A stretch of DNA of 64,000 nt, from assembly GCA_902554325.1 (NCBI GenBank), contig CACDOH010000004.1, forward strand, positions 34,437-98,436, written 5' to 3'. A program made the position numbers and the translations under genes. Every line of letters begins with the position of its first letter. Position 1 is the first letter of the stretch. Shown here piece by piece: positions 29,007 to 38,598 of the stretch. This DNA is from an uncultured Pelagibacteraceae bacterium. Its GTDB lineage: Bacteria > Pseudomonadota > Alphaproteobacteria > Pelagibacterales > AG-422-B15. The notes under the pieces are model-generated. The model was not told where the DNA came from. It saw only the letters and a list, made by a program, of their open reading frames with translations, and did no database searches.

Positions 29007-29396
29007 ATGCTTTTAACATTTTATAAAGAGGCCGTAGAGTGCGGTTTTCCTTCTCCAGCAAGGGATTTTACTGAAGGGACAATTGATTTGAATGAAGAAC
29101 TTATTCCTCATCCAAATGCAACTTTTATTGTTCGTGCGCGAGGAGATTCAATGGTGGGTTCAGGGATTTATCCTGGAGATTTATTGATTGTTGACCGAAG
29201 CATTAAGCCTCGAAATGAGTCAATTATTATTGCTGTTCTGGATGGAGAGTTGAGCGTAAAGATTCTCAGATTTAAGAATAAGCAAGTCAATTTATCATCT
29301 TCTAATAACAACTACAAAGATGTCTTAGTCTCTGAAGAAATGGATTTTACCATATGGGGAGTATGTACGAATGTTATTCATAATTTAAGTCCATAA
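29007..29396 (+). CDS. umuD: UmuD, SOS mutagenesis protein (S24 peptidase)
   Basis: A 129-residue LexA-like protein. The self-cleavage site Cys-Gly is at residues 12-13 in ECGFPSPARD, the nucleophile S48 in RARGDSMVGSGIYPGD, and the general base K85 in ELSVKIL. Cleaved UmuD' partners with UmuC to form DNA polymerase V for translesion synthesis. It is preceded by an SOS box and followed 11 bases later by umuC. Confidence 0.95.
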   Translation: MLLTFYKEAVECGFPSPARDFTEGTIDLNEELIPHPNATFIVRARGDSMVGSGIYPGDLLIVDRSIKPRNESIIIAVLDGELSVKILRFKNKQVNLSSSNNNYKDVLVSEEMDFTIWGVCTNVIHNLSP

Positions 29397-29407
29397 ATAG
29401 ATGAAGC

Positions 29408-30670
29408 ATGAATAATAAAGTTTTTGCATTAATTGATTGTAACGCATTTTATGTTTCTTGTGAGAGAGTTTTTAATCCCAAGCTTAACAATAGACCAGTT
29501 GTAGCACTATCCAATAATGATGGGTGTATTATATCTCGTTCAAAAGAAGCAAAAGCGCTTGGAATTAAAATGGGTGTACCACTCTTCAAAGTCAAAGATA
29601 TTGTAGAAAAGGAAAATGTATTTGTTTTTTCCTCTAACTATACATTGTACGCTGATATGTCGCGCCGTGTAATGAATATCATTTCATATTCATCTCCTCA
29701 CACAGAGATTTATTCAATTGATGAAGCATTTGTAGAGTTAAGTAGTCTATCGATTGATTATGAAGAATACGCACATCAATTGAGAAAGACTATTTTACAG
29801 CATACAGGTATCCCAGTTAGCATAGGTATAGCGTCAACAAAAACTCTATCAAAAGTTGCGAACCATAAGGCAAAAAAAGATGAGTCTTTAAATGGCGTTT
29901 GCTCTTTAGTAGGTCATGAAGATATTGATCAAGTTTTAGAGTCAACTGAAGTAGGTGATATTTGGGGTGTAGGTCGACGTTTATCGAAGAAACTTATTAA
30001 TCATGGCATATACAATGCAAAGTTATTAAAGAACTGTAGTGACTCGTGGATACGTAAAGCAATGAGTGTTAATGGCTTAAAAACAATTACAGAACTGAGA
30101 GGAATTTCTTGCATGTCCATTGAAGAAAATTCAATTACAAGAAAGAGCTGTTGTACTACCAGATCATTTGGAAAGTTGCTAACCAATTTAGAAGATGTTG
30201 AACAAGCTGTCACCACCTTCGCGCGTAGGGCAACAGAAAGAATTCGTTCTGAAAGCCTTGCCGCATCTTGTATTTCTGTTTTTTTAAGGACCAACCCCTT
30301 TGATAAGAAAAGTCCTTATTACTCAAATGGTGCGTCTAGAACATTGCCTTACCCAACACATGACAGCATTACTATTATTGAGACTGCTTTGACTCTCACG
30401 AAGAAAATTTTCAAAAATAAATACCAGTATAAAAAAGCGGGCGTACTACTTAGTGGCTTGTGTGATGAGTCTGAAATTCAGGAGACTTTATTTGAAAAAA
30501 ACTACAATCAAAATTCAAATCTTATGTCAGCAATAGATTCAATTAACTATCGATATGGACGTGATACCATTCAAATGGCATCAGAGTGTAGATTTGGAAG
30601 CTGGAAACAAAAAAGAAAAAATTGTACACAAAATTATACAACTCAAATTGATAGACTTCTATTAGTTTAG
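29408..30670 (+). CDS. umuC: UmuC, Y-family translesion DNA polymerase
   Basis: Catalytic subunit of DNA polymerase V, 420 residues. The Y-family active site starts ALIDCNAFYVSCERVF, followed by SNNDGCIISRSKEAKALGIK, YSIDEAFVEL with the catalytic acidic pair, and VSIGIASTKTLSKVAN. A DUF4113-like tail ends the protein. Complete length. Its 3' end overlaps the convergent hydrolase gene by nine bases. Confidence 0.95.
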   Translation: MNNKVFALIDCNAFYVSCERVFNPKLNNRPVVALSNNDGCIISRSKEAKALGIKMGVPLFKVKDIVEKENVFVFSSNYTLYADMSRRVMNIISYSSPHTEIYSIDEAFVELSSLSIDYEEYAHQLRKTILQHTGIPVSIGIASTKTLSKVANHKAKKDESLNGVCSLVGHEDIDQVLESTEVGDIWGVGRRLSKKLINHGIYNAKLLKNCSDSWIRKAMSVNGLKTITELRGISCMSIEENSITRKSCCTTRSFGKLLTNLEDVEQAVTTFARRATERIRSESLAASCISVFLRTNPFDKKSPYYSNGASRTLPYPTHDSITIIETALTLTKKIFKNKYQYKKAGVLLSGLCDESEIQETLFEKNYNQNSNLMSAIDSINYRYGRDTIQMASECRFGSWKQKRKNCTQNYTTQIDRLLLV

Positions 30671-31603
30671 TTTTTTGGATAGAAAATCTGAAAATAAATC
30701 TATCAGTTTATTTACAATTACGCCACCACCACCATGGCCACCAGTAAAAACAAAAGTATCAGCATCAGGAATTAACTTTAATACTTCATTAACAGTTTTA
30801 GGATCAATTTCATCATCATCACTTGCATATGCTATATGGATAGGAATATTTGACTCTGAAAATATTTTATAGTCTGGAAGAAAATCTTTATTGGCTATAT
30901 TACGAACGGAAGAGAGCAGAGAATATTCCGTACCTGGCAAAGACAATTGTGTAATATATCGATTAATAAATTCTTCTTGTCCTTCGTTTTCATGAGCCCA
31001 TTGTTCTGCTCTATTTTTTGCAAATGGAATACCAAAAGTTCTAAGAAATAAATTTCCTACAATAGGAACTTTTATTAAATCAAGAACCTTACTGTTGCTG
31101 TGAACAAGAGGAACTTGGAGACCTATCGCTAAAGTTCTTTCTGAGTAATCATTAGAAAAATTGATTGCAATTGGAGCTCCCATCGAAGACCCATATAAAA
31201 TTGCATCTTTTATATCGAGAAAATCAAGAAGTTCCCTGAGTTGTTCAGTATAGAGCTGCATATTATAGTTTGTTATAGGCCTGTCTGAGTACCCTCTTCC
31301 GTATTGATCATAACAGATTACCCTATATCCCTTAGCGCTTAACCCACTGCAAAAACCAATGAAACCTTCAGACGGTAAAGTTGCTCCATGAATAACTATT
31401 ATTGCCGGATCGTTTTTATTGCCAATGTCTTTATATGCAGTTAGGCCTTGAGACAATTTTGCAAACTCGTATTCTGAACCTTGACGATATTCTTTTAAAT
31501 TACCTTTCTCAAAGCTCGAGAGTAGATAAATTACTGAAAGCAAGACTACAAACGAGAGGATAATTAAAAAAGCATTAGAAAATATACCAGAGAAAATAGC
31601 CAT
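30662..31603 (-). CDS. Alpha/beta hydrolase with N-terminal membrane anchor
   Basis: A 313-residue protein from the ATG at 31603 (an in-frame start at 31642 is less likely since it reaches into the upstream gene). One membrane helix covers about residues 5-27. The hydrolase domain has VIHGATLPSEGF, CYDQYGRGYSD, the nucleophile in YGSSMGAP, DDDEIDP, and a glycine-rich histidine loop GGHGGGGV. It resembles esterases and lipid hydrolases of the Abhydrolase_1 group. The upstream EamA gene is codirectional with a four-base gap. Confidence 0.75.
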   Translation of the reverse strand: MAIFSGIFSNAFLIILSFVVLLSVIYLLSSFEKGNLKEYRQGSEYEFAKLSQGLTAYKDIGNKNDPAIIVIHGATLPSEGFIGFCSGLSAKGYRVICYDQYGRGYSDRPITNYNMQLYTEQLRELLDFLDIKDAILYGSSMGAPIAINFSNDYSERTLAIGLQVPLVHSNSKVLDLIKVPIVGNLFLRTFGIPFAKNRAEQWAHENEGQEEFINRYITQLSLPGTEYSLLSSVRNIANKDFLPDYKIFSESNIPIHIAYASDDDEIDPKTVNEVLKLIPDADTFVFTGGHGGGGVIVNKLIDLFSDFLSKKLN

Positions 31604-31607
31604 TTTT

Positions 31608-32507
31608 TTACTTGTTAGAAATATGATTGAGATACAAAGCAAATAATATCATAGAGAGCGAAACTAGTACATTCACTCTTATGATTTCTCCTAGAAATAT
31701 AACTCCAGAAAAATAAGCTATTAAAGGTACTAAAAAATTAATTAGTGATAAAAAGACCGGTCCCCTTGTTTCAATGACTTTAAAAAAAAGTAAACTGGCT
31801 ATTGCTGTGGCAAATATACCTTGTATTAATAATGATACGACTGTTGGTGAACTATAACTTTCTAGCCAAAAAGGCTGATAGAAAATAGAAAAAGGTAACA
31901 TCAATAATGTTGCTGCTATTGTCACCCCAGTTGCAAGTGAAATAAAATTTATTTTTGGCACGAGTTTAGATATAACAGCATTTAACGCATAAGAACAGGC
32001 ACCAACTAATGCTGCAATTTGACTATAAAATTCAATTTTATTATCACCCCCAAGCTGATTTAAATTTTCAAAACCAAAAAGTATAAGTAGGCCAAGAAAA
32101 GCTGTAATAAAACTAATCGATTTAAGAAAATTAATTTTTTCATCTCTCAAAATAATTGCCGAAAGCGCTAAGGTGATTAGTGGCATAGGGGACATAAGAA
32201 CACCTGCTATACCTGCATCAATATTAATTTCCGCTGTTGAAATTAAAAAAAATGGAATTGCATTACCTAATGCTCCAATAACAAAATAAAAAAAAAGATA
32301 ATTAATTCTTAATTGAAGTCTATTTCCTGTAAATCTCATATAGAAATAAAGTATTGTTGATGCCAAAATTAATCTTAAGAAAACATTATTAACGGGGCTT
32401 ATTTCTAAGACTGCGATTTTAATAAACAGGAAGTTTACTCCCCAGATTAATGCTAATAAAAAAATGAATATATAGCTGATGACAATAGGTTGATTTATTT
32501 GTTTCAT
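31608..32507 (-). CDS. EamA-family (DMT) permease
   Basis: Inner-membrane transporter of 299 residues from the ATG at 32507; an ATG at 32537 would add ten polar residues. Ten hydrophobic segments in two repeats; the first has LALIWGVNFLFIKIAV and the second repeat begins GACSYALNAVISKLV, as in RhaT/YdcZ-like DMT carriers. Divergent from a lytic transglycosylase gene. Substrate unknown. Confidence 0.8.
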   Translation of the reverse strand: MKQINQPIVISYIFIFLLALIWGVNFLFIKIAVLEISPVNNVFLRLILASTILYFYMRFTGNRLQLRINYLFFYFVIGALGNAIPFFLISTAEINIDAGIAGVLMSPMPLITLALSAIILRDEKINFLKSISFITAFLGLLILFGFENLNQLGGDNKIEFYSQIAALVGACSYALNAVISKLVPKINFISLATGVTIAATLLMLPFSIFYQPFWLESYSSPTVVSLLIQGIFATAIASLLFFKVIETRGPVFLSLINFLVPLIAYFSGVIFLGEIIRVNVLVSLSMILFALYLNHISNK

Positions 32508-32560
32508 TTGATGTTCGAGAAAGGTATTATTTAACACTTTTAAAGTAAATGAGTAAATAA

Positions 32561-33163
32561 ATGAGAGTATTCATACTAATACTAATTAGTTTTTTTATAT
32601 TATTCAGCTGTGCAAGTAAGCCGCCTGCAAAACAAGAGAATATTTGCTCTATCTTTGAACAAAAATCCTCATGGTATAGATTGGCAAATAAATCATATGA
32701 AAAATGGGGTGCACCTATTCATGTTCAAATGTCAATTTTAAGACAAGAATCTGCATTTCAAAATAGAGTTAAGCCGGAGAGAACCAAGATTTTAGGTGTT
32801 ATACCTTGGAAAAGAAAATCTAGTGCATTTGGTTACACTCAAGCAATTGATGCGACCTGGGATTGGTATAGAACTGAAAATAAGAAACCTTTAGCATCGA
32901 GAGTTAATTTTGCAGATGCCATAGACTTTACGGGTTGGTATATAAATAAATCTAATAAAATTAATGGGATAAGCAAAAGTGATGCTTATAGCCAATATTT
33001 AGCATACCATGAAGGACACGGAGGGTTCAAAAAGAAATCCTATAAAAATCAAAACTGGTTGATTGATGTTGCCAATAACGTAAAACTTCGATCTGACAAA
33101 TATAGAAGTCAGCTCAATGAGTGTGAACACAAATTTAAGAAAAAGTTTCTGGGAATTTTTTAA
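32561..33163 (+). CDS. Lipoprotein lytic transglycosylase (SLT domain)
   Basis: A 200-residue exported lipoprotein with lipobox LFSC at residues 14-17. The catalytic glutamate is E63 in ILRQESAFQ, followed by AFGYTQAIDATWDWYR and a YLAYHEGHGGF block, all typical of Slt/MltE-like lytic transglycosylases that cleave peptidoglycan with 1,6-anhydro ring formation. Its product could feed the AmgK/MurU recycling enzymes encoded near 15 kb. It overlaps pdxA by one base (TAATG). Confidence 0.85.
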   Translation: MRVFILILISFFILFSCASKPPAKQENICSIFEQKSSWYRLANKSYEKWGAPIHVQMSILRQESAFQNRVKPERTKILGVIPWKRKSSAFGYTQAIDATWDWYRTENKKPLASRVNFADAIDFTGWYINKSNKINGISKSDAYSQYLAYHEGHGGFKKKSYKNQNWLIDVANNVKLRSDKYRSQLNECEHKFKKKFLGIF

Positions 33164-34161
33164 TGAGTAAAAATAAGAATTTAATTGCGGTCACCATGGG
33201 AGACCCGTCAGGTATTAGTACAGAAATAACTATCAAGGCTTGGATAAAAAAAAATACAAACCTAAGATTTTTTTTAATTCATGACCCAGTCTATGTAATT
33301 AGAGTTATAAAAAAAATGAAAGTAGGTTTAAAAGTTCAAATAATTGATAACCCTTCAGAGGCTTTAAGTGTAAATAAAAAATATTTACCGATTGTTCCTA
33401 TAAAGATTGACGCAGAGACCCAGCTTGGTAAAAGAAATTACAATAATGCTGGCGCAATATTACAGTCAATTGATATGGCCATAGGTTTTGCAAAACAAAA
33501 AGTAATCTCTGGAATTGTTACAAACCCAATCAATAAAGAAGTTATTGCCAAAAAACTTAGGAAATTTAAAGGGCATACAGAATACCTTGCAAAAAAAGAT
33601 AAAAAATCAAATGAAATGATGTTTTTGTTAAATAAGAAAATGAAAGTTACTCCAGTTACAACACATGTTGCGTTAAAAGATGTTGCAAAAAAAATAAATA
33701 AAAAAAATATTACTAAATCGATCCTCAATGTTAACCAAACATTAAAAAAAGATTTTGGAGTTCGTAAGCCCAAAATTGCCGTTAGCGGTCTTAACCCTCA
33801 TTCGGGTGATGGGGGTATTTTAGGAAAAGAAGAGATCATAAAAATAATTCCTGCTATCAATGGATGTAAGAAAAAAGGTATAAATGTTTCTGGGCCTTAT
33901 CCTGCGGACTCATTATTTAGAGATTCAAATATTAAGAAATTTGATTCATTTATCTGCATGTATCATGATCAGGCTTTAATACCAATAAAGGTTATTGATT
34001 TTCATAACACCATTAATTATACAGCTGGACTGTCCTTTGTAAGAACCAGTCCTGACCATGGAACTGGATTGGATATAGCAAAAAAGTTTATTGCTTCATG
34101 TGATAGTTTATTAGCAGCCATTGGAATGGCGGCAGCAATTGCCAAAAATAGAGGGTTATGA
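33163..34161 (+). CDS. pdxA: 4-hydroxythreonine-4-phosphate dehydrogenase
   Basis: Enzyme of de novo vitamin B6 synthesis, 332 residues, NAD-dependent. Family motifs are VTMGDPSGISTEI, TNPINKE, FKGHTEYLA, SGLNPHSGDGG, and the metal/active-site stretch MYHDQALIPIK, then TSPDHGTGLDIA near the C-terminus. Many lysines reflect the AT-rich genome. It overlaps the following LysE gene by four bases. PdxH of the same pathway is encoded at 60.6 kb. Confidence 0.92.
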   Translation: MSKNKNLIAVTMGDPSGISTEITIKAWIKKNTNLRFFLIHDPVYVIRVIKKMKVGLKVQIIDNPSEALSVNKKYLPIVPIKIDAETQLGKRNYNNAGAILQSIDMAIGFAKQKVISGIVTNPINKEVIAKKLRKFKGHTEYLAKKDKKSNEMMFLLNKKMKVTPVTTHVALKDVAKKINKKNITKSILNVNQTLKKDFGVRKPKIAVSGLNPHSGDGGILGKEEIIKIIPAINGCKKKGINVSGPYPADSLFRDSNIKKFDSFICMYHDQALIPIKVIDFHNTINYTAGLSFVRTSPDHGTGLDIAKKFIASCDSLLAAIGMAAAIAKNRGL

Positions 34162-34784
34162 CACTCTCACTTTACCCAGCCTTTTTTATATTTGCATTAA
34201 TAATGGTTACAACACCTGGTCCTGCTAATTTATTATTGATGAGTTCTGGCGCTCAACATGGACTACTTAAATCATTGCCATTTGTTGCCGGTGTTACTGT
34301 TGGAAAACTTTTTTTAACAATTGGACTTGGCATAGGTTTTTTAACCTTATTAAATTCAAACCCATTTGTAATAAATGTAATAAAAATAGTTGGTACAGGA
34401 TACATTTTCTGGCTGTCTTATAAAATAATGTTTCTAAATTTAAAGCCAAATTCTAACATAGACTCAGAAAGTAAAGTACCCAATTTTTTTAATGGTATCC
34501 TAGTGCATCCTCTTAATCCCAAAGGTTGGGCCATGGTGATCGCCGCCTATACTCAATTCACTTCTTTTGGAAGTGCAAGCCTAACTTCAAACTGGGCACT
34601 TGAAGTTTTAATTATAGCTTCAACATTCTTTTTAATACAATCAGTTTCCCACTCAGTATGGTGCTGGGCAGGAAGTCTCATTTTTAATTTTTTGAATCAA
34701 AAAAATCTTTTGCGTCAATCTATAGTTATTATTTTAGCAGTGCTAACAGTAGGTACTGTTATTTATAGTAACTTTTTTATCTAA
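34158..34784 (+). CDS. LysE/RhtB-family amino acid exporter
   Basis: A 208-residue membrane protein with six hydrophobic segments. VTTPGPANLLLMSSGAQHGL in the first third and HPLNPKGWAMVIAAY in the middle are signatures of the LysE/RhtB superfamily. Such proteins export amino acids or homoserine lactone-like compounds. The last eight bases overlap the convergent puuD gene. Confidence 0.85.
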   Translation: MTLSLYPAFFIFALIMVTTPGPANLLLMSSGAQHGLLKSLPFVAGVTVGKLFLTIGLGIGFLTLLNSNPFVINVIKIVGTGYIFWLSYKIMFLNLKPNSNIDSESKVPNFFNGILVHPLNPKGWAMVIAAYTQFTSFGSASLTSNWALEVLIIASTFFLIQSVSHSVWCWAGSLIFNFLNQKNLLRQSIVIILAVLTVGTVIYSNFFI

Positions 34785-35541
34785 TTTTTTTTAAACTATT
34801 TTTTTCCACGGACTCACTAAAGCTTGCAAACAACTTTTTGGAAAAATCATCGGTGGTCGCAGAATATTCAGGATGCCACTGTACGCCAAAAAAATATCCA
34901 CTATAACCAGACAAACTGATTGCCTCTACTGTCTCATCTTTAGCAACTCCTTCAGCAACTAATTCATTTGCTAATACGTCAATTCCTTGTGTATGTAATG
35001 AATTTACCTCGATCGTCGGAGTGCCTGCTAATTTTTCAAATTTACCATTTTCTTTAAAATACACTTCATGCTGTTTAGAAAATTGTATATCAGGATCATC
35101 AGACTCTGGGCATCGATGATCCATTCTGCCTGGTACCTCATGAATATCTGCAAACAGTGAACCTCCCATGGCAACATTAACTTCTTGAAAACCTCTGCAT
35201 ATTGCAAGCATAGGGATCTCATTTTGAAATATAAAATCAATCATTGGCAGTACTGTCTTATCTCTGTCAATATCTAATGGTTCAACAATTTTATCTTTAT
35301 TATAAAATTCTGGATAAACATTCGAAAGGCTGCCAGTTAATAAAACTCCATCAAATTTACGAAGTGTGTCTCTATAATCTACACTTGATCCAAATGCAGG
35401 AAGTATAACCGGTATACAGCTGGTAGCTTCAGAAACAGCTTTAATATAATTGGTTCCAGATGCGTGATAAGTTCGGTGCAACTCCTCTTTCTTAATTACA
35501 TCTGCAAAAACTGCAATAAGTGGCTTATTTTGGGTGTCCAT
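34777..35541 (-). CDS. puuD: Gamma-glutamyl-GABA hydrolase, PuuD-like
   Basis: Class I glutamine-amidotransferase-fold hydrolase, 254 residues. The triad is C115 in AICRGFQEVN, H223 and E225 in VQWHPEY. PuuD releases GABA from gamma-glutamyl-GABA in the glutamylated putrescine route. Other peptidase C26 members hydrolyse related gamma-glutamyl amides. It marks the left edge of the amine island, in which PuuB- and PuuA-like proteins occur downstream, and is divergent from gcdH. Confidence 0.82.
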   Translation of the reverse strand: MDTQNKPLIAVFADVIKKEELHRTYHASGTNYIKAVSEATSCIPVILPAFGSSVDYRDTLRKFDGVLLTGSLSNVYPEFYNKDKIVEPLDIDRDKTVLPMIDFIFQNEIPMLAICRGFQEVNVAMGGSLFADIHEVPGRMDHRCPESDDPDIQFSKQHEVYFKENGKFEKLAGTPTIEVNSLHTQGIDVLANELVAEGVAKDETVEAISLSGYSGYFFGVQWHPEYSATTDDFSKKLFASFSESVEKNSLKKIR

Positions 35542-35590
35542 AAAAGAAATTAGTTTACTAGTATTACTATAATATCATATAACAATTTTA

Positions 35591-36796
35591 ATGGTTATTA
35601 ATATTCAAAATAAAGAAACTGAAATAAAATCTCTTTCTGCTTGGGATGATGTTCTTAATTTAGATGATCAGCTTTCAGCTGAAGAAAAAATATTGCAATC
35701 AACAGTGCGAGCATACTGTAAAGAAAAATTGCTCCCAAGAATAATTGATGACAATAGAAATGAGAATTTTAGCAGGGAAATCTTTACTGAAATGGGAGAA
35801 CTAGGACTTCTAGGATCGTACTTAGATGGCTATGGATGTGCGGGAAGTAATTATGTCTCTTACGGACTAATTACTCGTGAGATAGAAAAAATCGACAGCG
35901 CATACCGATCTATAATGTCAGTGCAAACAAGCCTGGTAATGTACCCTATACATAAATTTGGAAGCAATGAACAAAAAGAACATTATCTACCGAAGCTAGC
36001 AAAAGGAGAATTGATAGGTAGTTTTGGATTAACCGAACCTGATGCTGGTAGTGATCCAGGCGCCATGAAAACAAAAGCAGTAAAAGTAAAAGGTGGATAT
36101 GAACTAAATGGAACAAAAACATGGATCAGTAATGCGCCTCATGCTGATGTGATAATTATTTGGGCCAAGGATGAAGAAAATGTAATTAGAGGTTTCATTG
36201 TTGATAGAGACTCAAAAGGTCTCTCCACTCCGAAGATTGAAGGAAAATTGTCGCTAAGAGCATCGGCAACAGGACAAGTAATTATGGAAAATGTATTTTG
36301 CCCTGAAGATAAAATTTTACCTAAAACAACAGGTTTAAGTGGACCTTTTCAATGTTTAAATAGTGCCCGTTATGGAATTTCATGGGGTGCAATTGGAGCA
36401 GCGGAATTTTGTCTGGCGACTGCAAGGCAATATGCTCTAGATAGAAAAATGTTTGGAAAGCCAATTGCCGGGACACAGTTGGTTCAGTCTAAATTAGTAG
36501 ATATGCAAACGGAAATTGCATTAGGGTTAGAGGCTGCATTAAGAGTCGGACGCCTTATGGATAAAGGGCAATCTGATAGCAATATGGTCAGCTTAATTAA
36601 AAGAAATAATGTTTCTAAAAGTTTGGATATATGTCGTAACGCCAGAGATATTTTAGGTGGCAACGGTATTTCAGATGAGTATCATGTCATGAGACATATG
36701 GTTAACTTAGAAACTGTAAAAACCTATGAAGGAACTCACGATGTTCACACATTGATAATGGGACGGAATTTAACAGGTATTCAGGCATTTAAATAA
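35591..36796 (+). CDS. gcdH: Glutaryl-CoA dehydrogenase-like acyl-CoA dehydrogenase
   Basis: FAD enzyme of 401 residues. The substrate/FAD regions [15 protein letters not shown] and [14 protein letters not shown] are typical acyl-CoA dehydrogenase blocks. The C-terminal [19 protein letters not shown] places the catalytic base at E380 and matches the glutaryl-CoA dehydrogenase subgroup, which oxidises and decarboxylates glutaryl-CoA to crotonyl-CoA at the end of lysine/cadaverine breakdown. It is followed four bases later by a SpuC-like aminotransferase. Confidence 0.85.
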   Translation: MVINIQNKETEIKSLSAWDDVLNLDDQLSAEEKILQSTVRAYCKEKLLPRIIDDNRNENFSREIFTEMGELGLLGSYLDGYGCAGSNYVSYGLITREIEKIDSAYRSIMSVQTSLVMYPIHKFGSNEQKEHYLPKLAKGELIGSFGLTEPDAGSDPGAMKTKAVKVKGGYELNGTKTWISNAPHADVIIIWAKDEENVIRGFIVDRDSKGLSTPKIEGKLSLRASATGQVIMENVFCPEDKILPKTTGLSGPFQCLNSARYGISWGAIGAAEFCLATARQYALDRKMFGKPIAGTQLVQSKLVDMQTEIALGLEAALRVGRLMDKGQSDSNMVSLIKRNNVSKSLDICRNARDILGGNGISDEYHVMRHMVNLETVKTYEGTHDVHTLIMGRNLTGIQAFK

Positions 36797-36800
36797 AATT

Positions 36801-38168
36801 ATGGCATATCTAAATAGAACTACTAAACAATGGCAGGAGATTGATACCAAACATCACCTCCATCCTTTTACTGACTATAAGTCTCTTGCTGAAGAAGGTA
36901 GTATCATTGTAACAAAAGCAGACGGCGTTCATCTGACCACATCTGATGATAAGCAGCTATTGGATGCAATGTCTGGGCTTTGGTGTGTTAATGTGGGCTA
37001 TGGCCGAAAAAATCTTGCTGAAGTTGCCTATAAGCAAATGCAAGAGCTTCCATATTATAATTCTTTTTTTAAAACTGCTACGCCTCCATCAATCGAGCTA
37101 GCAAGAACATTAGCAGAGTTAAGTCCCCATGATCTAAATCATGCATTCTTTTCATCAAGCGGTTCAGAAGCCAACGACACAGTTGTGAGAATGGTGAGGA
37201 GATATTGGGATCTTAAAGGTAAGCCAAACAAAAAAACTTTTATAAGTAGAGAGTTTGCATACCATGGCAGTACAATGACAGGTATGAGCCTTGGTGGGAT
37301 GACTGCAATGCATTCACAAGGTGATATGATGCCAGGTTTTGAGCATGTTTTACCACCATATTGGTACAAATACGGAAACGAAATGTCCCAAGATGATTTT
37401 GGAATTTTTGCAGCAAACAAAATTGAAGAGAAGATTAATGAAATAGGCGCTGATAATGTGGCGGCATTTATTGGTGAGCCAATCCAAGGTGCAGGTGGCG
37501 TAATCATTCCTCCTGATTCATATTGGCCTAGGGTCCAAGAAATCTGCAATCAGTATGATATCCTTCTTGTAGTTGATGAGGTTATCTGTGGCTTTGGAAG
37601 AACAGGAAACTGGTTTGGATCTGATACATATAATATCAAGCCGGATATCATCACAATGGCTAAGGGTATAACTTCAGGCTACATACCGCTATCAGGCATC
37701 ATGATTGGTGATCGCGTCAGTGATACAATTATTAATGAAGGCGGTGAGTTTTATCATGGTTATACGTATTCAGGTCATCCAGTAGCTTGCGCAGTAAGTC
37801 TTGAGAATTTAAAAGTTATAAAAGAAGAAAATCTTATCGAGCAGTCAAGTCAGGTATCTGTCTACTTAGAGCAGCAAATGCGTGAGATTGAAAAGCACCC
37901 ACTAGTTGGAGAAGTCAGAATGAAAAGTTTTATAGGAGCTGTAGAATTGGTTAAAGATAAAGAGAAGATGGAAATGTTTGAGGACACAGGTGTTGTTGGA
38001 ACAATTTGCAGAGATTACTGTATTGAAAATGGTTTAGTGATGAGAGCTGTCAGAGATGGAATGATTTTCTGCCCACCGCTAATTTTTAATAATTCCCATG
38101 TAGACGAATTATGCGAAAAGCTTAAAAAATCTTTAGATCAAACACATAATCATATTTCTAAATCGTAA
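36801..38168 (+). CDS. Class III aminotransferase, putrescine-pyruvate (SpuC)-like
   Basis: PLP enzyme of 455 residues. HPFTDYKSLAEEG, SGLWCVNVGYGR, ELPYYNSFF and the PLP lysine K288 in MAKGITSGYIPL match the SpuC/omega-transaminase group that moves the terminal amine of putrescine, cadaverine or similar diamines to pyruvate. Partner candidates in the same stretch are gcdH (upstream by four bases) and the polyamine ABC transporter. Exact amine substrate cannot be read from sequence. The end overlaps the convergent GNAT gene. Confidence 0.85.
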   Translation: MAYLNRTTKQWQEIDTKHHLHPFTDYKSLAEEGSIIVTKADGVHLTTSDDKQLLDAMSGLWCVNVGYGRKNLAEVAYKQMQELPYYNSFFKTATPPSIELARTLAELSPHDLNHAFFSSSGSEANDTVVRMVRRYWDLKGKPNKKTFISREFAYHGSTMTGMSLGGMTAMHSQGDMMPGFEHVLPPYWYKYGNEMSQDDFGIFAANKIEEKINEIGADNVAAFIGEPIQGAGGVIIPPDSYWPRVQEICNQYDILLVVDEVICGFGRTGNWFGSDTYNIKPDIITMAKGITSGYIPLSGIMIGDRVSDTIINEGGEFYHGYTYSGHPVACAVSLENLKVIKEENLIEQSSQVSVYLEQQMREIEKHPLVGEVRMKSFIGAVELVKDKEKMEMFEDTGVVGTICRDYCIENGLVMRAVRDGMIFCPPLIFNNSHVDELCEKLKKSLDQTHNHISKS

Positions 38169-38596
38169 CTGTAAAACTCATTATCTCTAATGTATCCAAG
38201 TGACTCGTAAAGTGTTTGACCAGGCGTGTTTGATTTATTTGTGGAAAGTTCGATTGAGCCAAATTTATTTTCAGTAGCATAATTTTTAGCAGCATCCATT
38301 AACAACTTAGCAATACCTTTTCTTCTATACTCTTCTCTTACAAATAAGTCATATAGAACAATTTTTTTTCTTACATTCACCGAGTCAAAAGTAGGGTATA
38401 ATTGGGTGAAACCTGCACAAGTACCCTCTTCTTCATGAAAAAAGATTATTGATTCATCATTCTCAAGTCTTTGCTTGATATATTTTTGTGCAATTTCAAG
38501 ATTTGATTCTTGATTATAGAAGATTCTATACAAATTAAAAACTTCTCCAATGATATCGGAGTTTTCTTTAGTAGCTCTTTTAATACTTTCTTTCAT
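38150..38596 (-). CDS. GNAT-family N-acetyltransferase
   Basis: A 148-residue protein from the ATG at 38596; a longer open frame upstream lies inside the MFS gene and is very aromatic, so I reject it. The acetyl-CoA site is the pattern LFVREEYRRKGIAKLLM, and the end has TNKSNTPGQTLYESLGY, as in GNAT enzymes. It may acetylate an amine substrate of the island, but GNATs are too diverse to say. It starts two bases after the MFS gene ends. Confidence 0.75.
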   Translation of the reverse strand: MKESIKRATKENSDIIGEVFNLYRIFYNQESNLEIAQKYIKQRLENDESIIFFHEEEGTCAGFTQLYPTFDSVNVRKKIVLYDLFVREEYRRKGIAKLLMDAAKNYATENKFGSIELSTNKSNTPGQTLYESLGYIRDNEFYSYDLEI

Positions 38597-38598
38597 TT

